This document shows positions 36,432 through 44,847 of a stretch of DNA of 64,000 bases, in pieces; the first letter of the stretch is position 1, and each line of letters starts with the position of its first letter. The stretch is from Candidatus Heimdallarchaeota archaeon (lineage in GTDB: Archaea; Asgardarchaeota; Heimdallarchaeia; Hodarchaeales; Hodarchaeaceae), in the NCBI GenBank assembly GCA_020353515.1, contig CP070695.1:2905231-2969230 (forward strand), read 5' to 3'. The notes beneath the pieces are model-generated. The model worked only from the letters and a program-made list of their open reading frames with translations. It searched no databases and was not told where the DNA came from. Made by a program: the position numbers and the translations under genes.

Positions 36432-37019
36432 GTGCTAGAACGAATAACTGGAGAATTCTATCAGACAGGTGACACTTTTGATGAATTCTTACAATCTGGA
36501 ACAGAAGACGAACAAGAACGATTCAATTTATATTATCGAAGGCTAGAAAAAAAATTCTCTCCTGAAGAATTTCGTATTGATTTAAACTATCCAGTCAATC
36601 TTTTGGTTCTTGCGACGACTTGGTGTTGGGATTCCAAAACCAATGTCCCTGTTTTCATCAGAATCGCAGAACATAGTCCAAATGTCAACCTTAAAATCTT
36701 CAACAAGGATCGATATCCTTTCTTAGTAGATAAGATAAATGGTGGTGAAAAAGTACCTCAAGTCCTCATTTTTTCACAAGATTATCAATATCTGGATCGA
36801 TGGGTTGAGCGGACAACCTTAGGCTATCAATTGTATGGAGATGTTCGAAAGGAATATGGGTGGGACGAAAGTGTTGCTGATGAGTTCTTAAAAGATTATC
36901 GTAAGAAATATCTTAAACAGCAAAAAGATCTTGAAAAAGCTCTCATCCAAGAGACCCGAACACTATTGACTCGAATAGATGCCATTCAAGCCGCGACAGG
37001 ACGTTTTTTCAAGAAGTGA
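36432..37019 (+). CDS. thioredoxin-fold protein with CxxS active site
   Basis: The product has 195 residues from GTG 36432; the ATG two bases earlier stops at once. The centre (VNLLVLATTWCWDSKTNVPVFIRIAE) is the thioredoxin active-site strand and helix, but the site reads Cys65-Trp-Asp-Ser68, with the second cysteine missing. The cis-Pro loop is KVPQVLIFS. Monothiol sites of this type perform isomerase or glutathionylation-like chemistry or act as bacilliredoxin-like or chaperone proteins. The C-terminal helix is long and charged. It lies 55 bases after the disulfide oxidoreductase gene and is probably co-transcribed. Confidence 0.75.
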   Translation: MLERITGEFYQTGDTFDEFLQSGTEDEQERFNLYYRRLEKKFSPEEFRIDLNYPVNLLVLATTWCWDSKTNVPVFIRIAEHSPNVNLKIFNKDRYPFLVDKINGGEKVPQVLIFSQDYQYLDRWVERTTLGYQLYGDVRKEYGWDESVADEFLKDYRKKYLKQQKDLEKALIQETRTLLTRIDAIQAATGRFFKK

Positions 37020-37093
37020 TTTGTATTAACATGAGTTAAGCTCATAACCCTAAATATCTTGTTTGGGAGGGAATCGTTTAAACCCCCAGATTT

Positions 37094-37101
37094 TTTATAA
37101 A
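37094..37101 (+). promoter_or_regulatory. TATA box for the DNA methylase gene
   Basis: TTTATAAA lies 36-43 bases before the TTG start at 37137. With archaeal spacing of about 25 bases, transcription would begin very near the start codon, which suggests a short or absent leader. Confidence 0.45.
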
Positions 37102-37136
37102 AGTTGATACGAAGCAACTTGTAGAGATGCTTAAGC

Positions 37137-39746
37137 TTGAAAAAACGGGTAATTGAATGGAATTTTCCTTTGGCAGAAGTATCAAAAGCATCTACTCACG
37201 AAAAAAGTGTTCGTCATGGACATCCAAGTACATTACATATATGGTGGGCACGTCGGCCATTAGCTGCTTCACGAGCAACCACTTTCGCTGCCTTAATTGA
37301 TCTTCCTTCTGGTTTAAAAAAGCAAAAAGAAATTATAAATTTAATTAAAGAGATTTCACCTTGGAATACAGTAAAGTCAAATTCTAGTCCTGTTATTCAT
37401 CAGAGTCAGCAATTAATTAAGAACCAATGGGATACAAAACCACCTCGAATACTTGATCCCTTTTCCGGGGGTGGTTCAATCCCTCTTGAAGCCCTTAGAC
37501 TTGGTTGTGAAACCTATGCTAGTGATTTAAATCCAATAGCTGTTCTGATTAGCAAAGCCACATTAGAATGGCCCCAAAAGATTGCTAGTCCCGAACTCGC
37601 ATCTTTGGTAGAAAAGTGGGCGATACATATCCATAAAGAAGTAAATCAAAAGATAGGCCGATTTTATCCAAATGACCTTGATGGAAGTATCCCAATTGGA
37701 TATCTCTGGGCTAGGACCATTCCATGTCCTAATCCGGCTTGTCAGGCAGATCTACCGTTAATCAAACACTTTTGGTTGGCTAAGACCAAAACCCGTTCAA
37801 TTGCATATAAACCGGTTATAGATAAACAGCTGAAGACCATTTCTTTTCAGATTCTACATAATCAAGATATTGACTTTGATCCTTCTGTCGGTACGATATC
37901 ACGAGCTAAAGCAAAATGTTTAATTTGTAACCAAGTAACTAATGCCTCTAGGATTCAGGAACTTGCACAACAGGGGAAAATGTATCATAAAATGACTGTG
38001 GTAATTCTAAGATCTCCAGAAAAGCCAATAAAGCGGTATCGTGTAGCTAATGAGGAAGATATACGAACTTTTATTGAAGCAGAAGAATATCTTAGTCAAA
38101 AATTATCCCTCACGAGCAACATAGATACTCTGCTACCCACTGAAAAATTACCACCAATGGGAACATTAGGTTTTGGTGTTCGGCAATATGGGATGGTGAA
38201 ATGGAAGGATCTATTTAATTCTCGGCAGCTACTGGCAATTATTTCCTTTTTAGAGCATATCAAGGAAATTTCTGAAGTGATTAAACAAGAGTATCAGGAA
38301 GAAATTGAGATTGTCCCTCATCCAATTAAGCTTTCAACAATTATCACCACATATTTAGCAATTATTTTAGGGCGATTAGTAGATAAAAATGCAAATCTAG
38401 TTGTGTATAATGCCTATGGTGAAAAGATCGAACACGTTTTTGGTCGAACAGCGCTCCCTATGGCTTGGGATTATGCAGAATTAAATGTTTTTTCTGGTGC
38501 TAATGGTGATTGGCTTCATCAGCTAGATTGGGTAAGAAGGTTCTTAGAAAATAATTGTTGGGCATCTAGTGCAACATCATCTGTGTATCAGGCTTCTGCA
38601 ACAAAGCTTCCGTTTTCTTCCGAATATTTCCACGCGATTCTTACTGATCCGCCCTATTACGATAATGTTCCTTATTCAGATCTCTCTGATTTTTTTTATG
38701 TATGGTTCAAGAGAGCAGTAGGCGATTTGTTTCCTAATCTTTTTGCAACTCCTCTCACCCCCAAATCAGAGGAGATTGTTGCGAATAAAGGAAGACAAAG
38801 TGATCCTAAAGCTTTTTTTGAGGAAATGATTAGTTTGTCGTTCCAAGAGATGTATAGAGTCTTAAAAGCAGATGGTATCGCATTAATTGTGTATGCTCAT
38901 AAATCATCGGAGGGCTGGGAAACAATGTTAAAATCATTGACCTCTGCAGGATTTGTTGTAACCGCTTCATGGCCGATTAATACTGAAATGAAAACTCGTC
39001 TTCGTGCGAAAACCTCTGCAGCCCTTGCCTCCTCTATATATTTGGTTTGTCGAAAGTATCCACAACAAGAAATTGGTTATTTCCATGAAATCCGTCAAGA
39101 GATGGAACTTGAAATACAAAAGCAATTAAATCGGTTCTGGGAAGATGGAATTCGTGGGGGTGATTTTTTTATTTCTGCAATTGGACCAGCTATGGAAATT
39201 TTGAGTAGATACCGCCAAATAGAACGCTATTCGGGAGAAGTTGTTTCATTTCAAGATCAATTAACTCTTATTCGTTCAATTTCGACTAATTTTCTTGTTA
39301 AAAGAGTATTGCATAATCGGGGAGAAATTACGATTGATAATGTATCTCAATTTTATCTCGCATTTCGTTGGACCTTTCAGGAAGCCATAGTTGAATTTGG
39401 GGAAGCTCAAAAGCTGGCTCAAGCGTGTGGAGTGGAATTTAATACATTAGTAAAGGGAGGATATATCCGAAAAAAAGGATCGAAAGTGAGAGTGTCAAAC
39501 GCTCTAAACCGATTGACTTTTAACCCAAATGACACTTATATGGTTAATATCATGCATCTTTCATTAATTGCTTGGAAAGAAGGAGCTGAAACCCAATTAG
39601 AGAAATTGCTTTTAGCTCCTAAACGGAAAATAGACACTAGTTTTTGGCAATATTGTCAAGCAGTTGCGGAATGTCTCCCAAGGAAAAATGTTGAAAAACA
39701 ATTGCTTGAGGGGCTGTTAGTTTCAAAATATTGCAAATCTAGATAA
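37137..39746 (+). CDS. DUF1156 / COG1743-type adenine-specific DNA methylase
   Basis: The 869-residue protein begins at TTG 37137 with the DUF1156 signature (VIEWNFPLAEVSKAS, then HPSTLHIWWARRPLAASRAT). The AdoMet-binding motif follows (DPFSGGGSIPLEALRLGC, about residues 106-123), then a zinc ribbon (CPNPAC and CLIC pairs), and the catalytic DPPYYDNVPYSDL motif near residue 505. Family members methylate adenine in DNA. They often sit in defence or modification clusters with helicases and DUF499 proteins, but no such partner or nuclease is adjacent here, so this may be an orphan methylase. Confidence 0.88.
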   Translation: MKKRVIEWNFPLAEVSKASTHEKSVRHGHPSTLHIWWARRPLAASRATTFAALIDLPSGLKKQKEIINLIKEISPWNTVKSNSSPVIHQSQQLIKNQWDTKPPRILDPFSGGGSIPLEALRLGCETYASDLNPIAVLISKATLEWPQKIASPELASLVEKWAIHIHKEVNQKIGRFYPNDLDGSIPIGYLWARTIPCPNPACQADLPLIKHFWLAKTKTRSIAYKPVIDKQLKTISFQILHNQDIDFDPSVGTISRAKAKCLICNQVTNASRIQELAQQGKMYHKMTVVILRSPEKPIKRYRVANEEDIRTFIEAEEYLSQKLSLTSNIDTLLPTEKLPPMGTLGFGVRQYGMVKWKDLFNSRQLLAIISFLEHIKEISEVIKQEYQEEIEIVPHPIKLSTIITTYLAIILGRLVDKNANLVVYNAYGEKIEHVFGRTALPMAWDYAELNVFSGANGDWLHQLDWVRRFLENNCWASSATSSVYQASATKLPFSSEYFHAILTDPPYYDNVPYSDLSDFFYVWFKRAVGDLFPNLFATPLTPKSEEIVANKGRQSDPKAFFEEMISLSFQEMYRVLKADGIALIVYAHKSSEGWETMLKSLTSAGFVVTASWPINTEMKTRLRAKTSAALASSIYLVCRKYPQQEIGYFHEIRQEMELEIQKQLNRFWEDGIRGGDFFISAIGPAMEILSRYRQIERYSGEVVSFQDQLTLIRSISTNFLVKRVLHNRGEITIDNVSQFYLAFRWTFQEAIVEFGEAQKLAQACGVEFNTLVKGGYIRKKGSKVRVSNALNRLTFNPNDTYMVNIMHLSLIAWKEGAETQLEKLLLAPKRKIDTSFWQYCQAVAECLPRKNVEKQLLEGLLVSKYCKSR

Positions 39747-39765
39747 CCATCAAACTGAATTGAGT

Positions 39766-40294
39766 TTACTCCTTCTGCAATTTCAAGAGTTTCTTGTTTA
39801 TATTAGTTAGGATACTTTCAATTACTTTTTGGCTTTTTGGGATATTCTCCAGATCTGAAGAAAAGGTTCTAACTTCATTTTCAATGTTTTTGATAGTTTT
39901 TTCAATATTTTCAAGACGTGATTCTGTCCTGAAATCTAAGCTGCCCATTGATCCCTTACTAGATGGTGTACTTTCAAACTTATAATCAACATCTTGTGTA
40001 GACAACTCCGAACTTGATGGTACTTGTTTCGGATGTTTTGGAAATAGTTGTGCTTTGAAAAGTTGATGAAGAACTGGGGGTTGTAGCAGGAGGAGGGGGT
40101 TCTTCAAAATTACCTTGTAATTCTATGGGGACAATTGGTTTGAAATCATCGGCTGACCGATCATGAAAAGATTCATCACTGCCACAGTGTGGACAAGGAA
40201 ACTTCATCACATAATTTTTACATTTTCTGCAAACAGGACTAATTGAAATTCCTCTCCATGAATATATTGATTTCGGATTGTGTGGGATATATTT
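39766..40294 (-). pseudogene. frameshifted zinc-ribbon/coiled-coil gene
   Basis: One frame from about 40294 to 40000 reads a zinc ribbon with two Cys pairs (PVCRKCKNYVMKFPCPHCG), then a Pro/Ser/Thr-rich linker, and stops soon after. A different frame from about 40107 to 39766 continues with the same Ser-rich character and ends in a charged coiled-coil (NIEKTIKNIENEVRTF). Together they make a plausible protein of about 170 residues, so a one-base shift near 40050 joins them. The ribbon frame also lacks a proper start, since its upstream part is open only from a TGA at 40295-40297 and the ATG-initiated leader is in another frame. Either a real pseudogene or assembly errors. Confidence 0.6.
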
Positions 40295-40343
40295 TCATTA
40301 AAATAAAGCTTTTCCAAAAGAAAAAGTTGAGAAATCTTCATCT

Positions 40344-41723
40344 TTATTGGGTTGCTGTTGTAATTCGACAATCTTTTACACGAACCGATCCAATCCATGT
40401 GGGGTGCATTATTTCCCACCATTTAACTTGCACTCGATCGTTTCCCATTGCTCCAATATTAGTGAATTGCCGTAATAGATTATCACTAATACGAAAGTTC
40501 TTTATTGGCTGACTTAGTTCGCCATTTTCAACGATAAATGCTGCGTCTCTTGGAATTGTGCTATACTCGGTTGAGATCACACTTGTGAAACGAGTATACC
40601 AGTTGCATGTTACAAAAACAGCAGGGCCCGATCCTTCTAGTAGTTCTTCAAAGGAATGATCTCCATTATTAAACACCAAACTAGTAGGAGTAGGACCTAA
40701 GAATTTTGTCCCCATACCAAATCTTATTAACTCTCCATTACCTGTACTAGTTCCTCCCGCCATCTTAGCTGTTGTAGTATTATGAAGAAAATTTATTAAC
40801 ACCCCATCTTTGAAAATAGGAGTATTTTGACGAGGTGTTCCTTCAATATCGAAAGGAGAAGACCGTAATCCATCCTTCTGCAAACCATTATCTTCTACTG
40901 AAACATAGTCTGGTCCTAATTTTTCTCCCATTTTATCCCCTAATGCGCTTCTTCCCATCAGGATCATAAGGGGATTCGCCATAGCTGGAATTCTTCCTAA
41001 TAGATCTGCCGCAACCGCTGGATTCATAATGATATCATATTTCCCCCTTTTAGCTTGTTTTGCCCCCTTGTGGAGTTTAGAGAAATGGCCAGCTCGTTCT
41101 CCAGCAGCAAGAATTTCCTGTTCAGCGTTAAAAGGAATTCGTCCGCAAGCTAATCCTTGACCAGAAGCATCTAGTTCATCTTGAAACGCCCTGACTGTAA
41201 AATTGTAGTAAGTTCCAGCATAACTCCCACTAGGACCCGCCGAACTCTTCAAATAGATAGTTTTATCTCCAAAGAGATAAGATCCTGCTATTCTAACGCC
41301 ACCTGCGGAGATTGCGGTATCGATAGAGGCATTTACATCATCAGGAGCTTTTTCACGATAATCTTGAATTTTGGTATCTGCTAGCCAATCTTGTTTAGGA
41401 TATTTTGAGATCTTCTCTTCAACTCCTTGGAAAAAAGGACTTACTCCCATCTTTTTAGTGAATTTTACAGTTGCTTCTACTCGTTCCTTTACATTTTTAT
41501 CTGAAGTTGGAGAAAATTCACTGATAGAAAGACGATTTTCATCAACAACTATAACCAATTCTATCTTTTTTGAGTCCCATTGTTTATTAATATCGATCTT
41601 GTTTTGAGAAAATCTTATCTGGTTTTCTATATTTGAAATCCCCCGTGCAATAATAAGATCAACATTCAATTTCTGACCAGTTTCAATTGATAATTCAACA
41701 TAACCTTCCATCTGTTCTGACAT
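40344..41723 (-). CDS. tldE: TldE/PmbA-type subunit of the TldD-TldE protease
   Basis: The start is ATG 41723, 11 bases after the tldD stop; an earlier in-frame ATG at 41768 overlaps tldD and adds 15 atypical residues. The 459-residue protein has the two-domain PmbA/TldD fold (ISAGGVRIAGSYLFGDKT; DIIMNPAVAADLLG; SSPFDIEGTPRQNTPIFKDG) but no HExxxH metal motif, as expected of TldE. With TldD it forms a metalloprotease that cuts unfolded peptides and matures some peptide products. The pair form an operon. Confidence 0.92.
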   Translation of the reverse strand: MSEQMEGYVELSIETGQKLNVDLIIARGISNIENQIRFSQNKIDINKQWDSKKIELVIVVDENRLSISEFSPTSDKNVKERVEATVKFTKKMGVSPFFQGVEEKISKYPKQDWLADTKIQDYREKAPDDVNASIDTAISAGGVRIAGSYLFGDKTIYLKSSAGPSGSYAGTYYNFTVRAFQDELDASGQGLACGRIPFNAEQEILAAGERAGHFSKLHKGAKQAKRGKYDIIMNPAVAADLLGRIPAMANPLMILMGRSALGDKMGEKLGPDYVSVEDNGLQKDGLRSSPFDIEGTPRQNTPIFKDGVLINFLHNTTTAKMAGGTSTGNGELIRFGMGTKFLGPTPTSLVFNNGDHSFEELLEGSGPAVFVTCNWYTRFTSVISTEYSTIPRDAAFIVENGELSQPIKNFRISDNLLRQFTNIGAMGNDRVQVKWWEIMHPTWIGSVRVKDCRITTATQ

Positions 41724-41734
41724 TCTTTCGCACC

Positions 41735-43147
41735 TCAACCAAGCTTGATATCCCGCATACGAATACACCCACCTCCCGCATACACAGGTACTCCCTGAGC
41801 TGGGTCACTCTTTCCACAAATACCAGGAAAATCAAAGACTAAATCTTTGGAAACTGCGTCGATAGAAGAAAACAAGCCTTTAGATGTAAGCTCCATGACA
41901 GGACGACGTACCATTGTTTCAGTCACTTCTCCATTCTTGATTTCATAACATTCAAAACCAACGTATTTGGATTGATATCGTCTATCATCTATATTCCATT
42001 CTGTAAATGAAAGCATGTAGATCCCGTGCTTTACCCCTTCGATCAATTCTTCCAAAGTAAAATCTCCTGGTTTCATATATGTATTTGCCATACGAATTAT
42101 CGGCTCACGATTGAAGTCTGAGGATCGAGCTGCTCCGTTAGATCCCAATTTAAATTTCACACCGTATTCTCGATTAAGTAGAGGTTCATTTATCATTCCA
42201 TCTTTGATTAGAATCCTTTCACGAGCCTTAACGCCTTCATCATCATATTCATAATAACCTCCCGTTCCTGGAATTGTTGGATCTTCGGCAATAGTTACAT
42301 GTTCGGAACCTACACGAGATTCTTTGAGTTTTAGATCACGCCAAAAGGATTCACCTGCTTGTGCCCCTTCGCGACCCTTAATTCGGTCTCCCTCACTAGG
42401 ATGACCACAATTCTCATGACATATAATCCCCACGACTTCAGGACCAACAACGAAATCTATCTTTCCTGTTATTCTATTATTTGATTGTGCTGCAACTTTG
42501 GCTAGGCTGGCACAATCGTTATCATATTTATCAATCCAAGTTTTTGTACCTTCCCACCCTGTACTCCGAGTCAAGTCCACCCAGCGTTGTTCAGAATCAA
42601 GCAATCCTTTCGCTGTTAAGATTCCATAAAATTTTAGCATAGACGATTCGGACTCAATTCGTGTTCCTTCGGAGGTGACAAGATATTTTTCATTGCTTTG
42701 AGCCTCAAAAAAGTTCGCACGGGTATTAATTCCATGATTTTCAGCTTTCTTATCCATTTCTTGTAATAATTCAAGCATTGTATCGGTATCAACGTCTATT
42801 ACTCTTTGTTTGGTGGCTACAGCCCATTTTGCTTCATTAGAAATTGGTTCACCGAAATCAATCTTCTCTTTGGGATTTGAACCTTTCACCATTTTGATTC
42901 CATGATTGATCGCGTCCTTCACTGTGTTCTTGGATAATTCATCTATTGACATAAACGCAAGTCCTCCATTTTTCAACACACGAAATCCAATACCAAGCCA
43001 TGGCCGTTGAGATCCTGAAACCAACATGCCATTACGGAGAAAAAGAAAGGTTCGTTGGCCATTAATTAACCTAGCTTCTGCATAATCCACTCCATTTTCT
43101 TGAGCGTAATTTACTCCAAATTCAGCAAAATCTTTAGCATATGACAC
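41735..43147 (-). CDS. tldD: TldD metalloprotease subunit
   Basis: The 470-residue protein contains the TldD zinc site HENCGH (form HExxxH, around residue 243), followed by PSEGDRIKGREG and the conserved Gly-rich GTGGYYEYDDEG and REYGVKFKLGSNGAARS segments. It is the catalytic partner of the TldE protein encoded immediately downstream. Archaeal TldD/E pairs are widespread; suggested roles are degradation of unfolded peptides and peptide maturation. Identity is secure. Confidence 0.95.
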   Translation of the reverse strand: MSYAKDFAEFGVNYAQENGVDYAEARLINGQRTFLFLRNGMLVSGSQRPWLGIGFRVLKNGGLAFMSIDELSKNTVKDAINHGIKMVKGSNPKEKIDFGEPISNEAKWAVATKQRVIDVDTDTMLELLQEMDKKAENHGINTRANFFEAQSNEKYLVTSEGTRIESESSMLKFYGILTAKGLLDSEQRWVDLTRSTGWEGTKTWIDKYDNDCASLAKVAAQSNNRITGKIDFVVGPEVVGIICHENCGHPSEGDRIKGREGAQAGESFWRDLKLKESRVGSEHVTIAEDPTIPGTGGYYEYDDEGVKARERILIKDGMINEPLLNREYGVKFKLGSNGAARSSDFNREPIIRMANTYMKPGDFTLEELIEGVKHGIYMLSFTEWNIDDRRYQSKYVGFECYEIKNGEVTETMVRRPVMELTSKGLFSSIDAVSKDLVFDFPGICGKSDPAQGVPVYAGGGCIRMRDIKLG

Positions 43148-43371
43148 TCTTTGTCAACTCACGAAAATCCATTCTGTCAAAAATATTCATGTAGTATTTG
43201 GTAATTTTCTTTCTAAATATATATATTTCTCTGTCCCTTCCTCTTGGTTTATTTTTGTGAATTTTCGTGCGAATTTAGGACAATAAAGTTGAAAATTAAG
43301 GTTGTTATTCACAGAGAAAAAAGAAAAAAACCCCAATTGACTGATTGTGGAGAAATAATCAATCGTTTAAA

Positions 43372-43512
43372 TTAATGCCAATTCCAACGTGTCTGTGCTA
43401 ATTCTTTGGCTGAAATTTTGGGTTCTTTTCCATATTTTCTCTCTAGATAAGTAAAATCTTCATCTGAAGATTTTTTTGGTTGATTTTTAGAGGAAGGACT
43501 TTGTGATGACAT
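43372..43512 (-). CDS. 46-residue hypothetical protein
   Basis: A short frame of 46 codons with an ATG start encodes a hydrophilic product: a Ser/Lys-rich N-terminus (SSQSPSSKNQPKKSSDEDF) followed by TYLERKYGKEPKIS and AKELAQTRWNWH. The second half looks helical and ordered. I do not recognise it. The coding-like composition, clear start and stop, and absence of overlap favour a real small gene, with moderate confidence. Confidence 0.5.
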   Translation of the reverse strand: MSSQSPSSKNQPKKSSDEDFTYLERKYGKEPKISAKELAQTRWNWH

Positions 43513-43634
43513 ACAACCTTTATTAGTGTATGAATCATTTAAATTCGAAAGAGAGAGAGTGGAGCGAAAATGATCTCTTTAAGTAATGAATCCTTATAAA
43601 GGCCTTTTTTCAGGTATTACTATTGAGGATATTT

Positions 43635-43766
43635 ATGGAAATGAAGAAAAATCGCTTTTCTCAACGTTTAAAGAAACAAAAAATAAATAAAGAAGTTGTA
43701 GAACAGATTAAGGACACAAAACGTCGGATGAAAGAGAAAATTGTAAATGCAAAACCAAAAGAATGA
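43635..43766 (+). CDS. 43-residue basic hypothetical protein
   Basis: A short frame from ATG 43635 encodes a very Lys/Arg-rich, helical peptide (KNRFSQRLKKQKINKEVVEQ, then IKDTKRRMKEKIVNAKPKE). Its stop TGA overlaps the ATG of the next small frame (ATGA), which suggests translational coupling. Basic peptides of this size often bind nucleic acid or ribosomes, but no family is recognised. Confidence 0.45.
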   Translation: MEMKKNRFSQRLKKQKINKEVVEQIKDTKRRMKEKIVNAKPKE

Positions 43767-43972
43767 TTAGGCTTGATGTTGCTTCTCATTCACTAATAAA
43801 GCCAAAATCGGATAACAAATCAATAACAAATACAATTGTAATTCATAGAGGTTTCCACATGCCCCGAAAAGGTAAGGGAGTTAAACGTATTCTCCGAGAA
43901 GAAAAACGATTAAGAGAAAAGAAGAAGCAAGGAGAAAAATCTTGGCAGTATAAGAAAAAGAATAACGATTAA
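43763..43972 (+). CDS. small basic protein
   Basis: The frame gives 69 residues from ATG 43763, which overlaps the preceding stop by four bases. A second possible start, ATG 43859, would give 37 residues beginning MPRKGKGVKRILREEKRLRE. The C-terminal part is a dense Lys/Arg/Glu helix. Because the basic region begins at the second ATG, the shorter product could be the true one. No family is recognised. Confidence 0.45.
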   Translation: MIRLDVASHSLIKPKSDNKSITNTIVIHRGFHMPRKGKGVKRILREEKRLREKKKQGEKSWQYKKKNND

Positions 43973-44117
43973 ATTCCAGGATCAAAAAGATGGGGAAGCT
44001 TCGGAACGTGAAAAACATAAACAAATCATTCTATGATTAACAACCCCATAGTTTTGGAAATGATGTTGTTACTCCTCTTAAAGCAACAATTTTCGGATAA
44101 TACACTAGTTAAGATTA

Positions 44118-44672
44118 TTAGCGTTCTTTTTTTTGTATTTTTGATAGTTTTCCCTTCGAAACGTCATAAATGTAACCTACTACTTCCACTTCAGCTGGAG
44201 AAATAAGTGGATGCTCCTGAATGGTCTTCACAGTTTGATGTATCTGTACTTCAACGTCATTAAAGCCTAGAAATGCATCAGCGGAATCAGAAGAGCTTAA
44301 GAGGTTGAGAACTTTTTCCCCTGAAATTCCAGTCTTTTTCGATATCCTTGCGAGTAATCTTGTCATGTACTCCTTTGTCATTTCTGCTCCACAATCTGTG
44401 TGACCAACAACCACAATTACATTCACATTAAGCTCATAAATAGCGATAAGTAACGAACGAAGACTATCAAAAGTTAATAACGCACCTGCAGTTCGAATGA
44501 TAATAGCGTTCCCTGGTTCCTCAATCCCAAAGACACTAGTGATTATCCGACAATCCATACAAGTGAGAATTGCTACTCTCCACTGGGGTTGAGTAGTTAA
44601 TTCGCTATATGGAAAGTAAAACTTGATATTTTGCCAAATTCTAAATTTCTCATCTAATTTATACACATCCAT
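44118..44672 (-). CDS. beta-class carbonic anhydrase
   Basis: The 184-residue enzyme interconverts carbon dioxide and bicarbonate. Zinc ligands are Cys38 (in CMDCR), His91 and Cys94 (in HTDCG); the Asp40-Arg42 pair of the active site is present, and the RTAGALLTFD segment is typical. This is a compact archaeal/Cab-like form. It is encoded alone. The intervening base pairs to pheT hold nothing evident. Confidence 0.93.
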   Translation of the reverse strand: MDVYKLDEKFRIWQNIKFYFPYSELTTQPQWRVAILTCMDCRIITSVFGIEEPGNAIIIRTAGALLTFDSLRSLLIAIYELNVNVIVVVGHTDCGAEMTKEYMTRLLARISKKTGISGEKVLNLLSSSDSADAFLGFNDVEVQIHQTVKTIQEHPLISPAEVEVVGYIYDVSKGKLSKIQKKER

Positions 44673-44847
44673 TTCTTATCACAGTAAAGACAGTCATGTG
44701 TTATTACCACTCCTCCTATTTAAGCTTGTATATCTTGGAATTGAAGTGACTTTTAGTTAATCACATCATTATAGATTTTTGGACTAGTACAGGAGAATCT
44801 CACATAGAGCTGAAAAAGCATAATAAAAAGAGGTTCTTGCTGAAACC

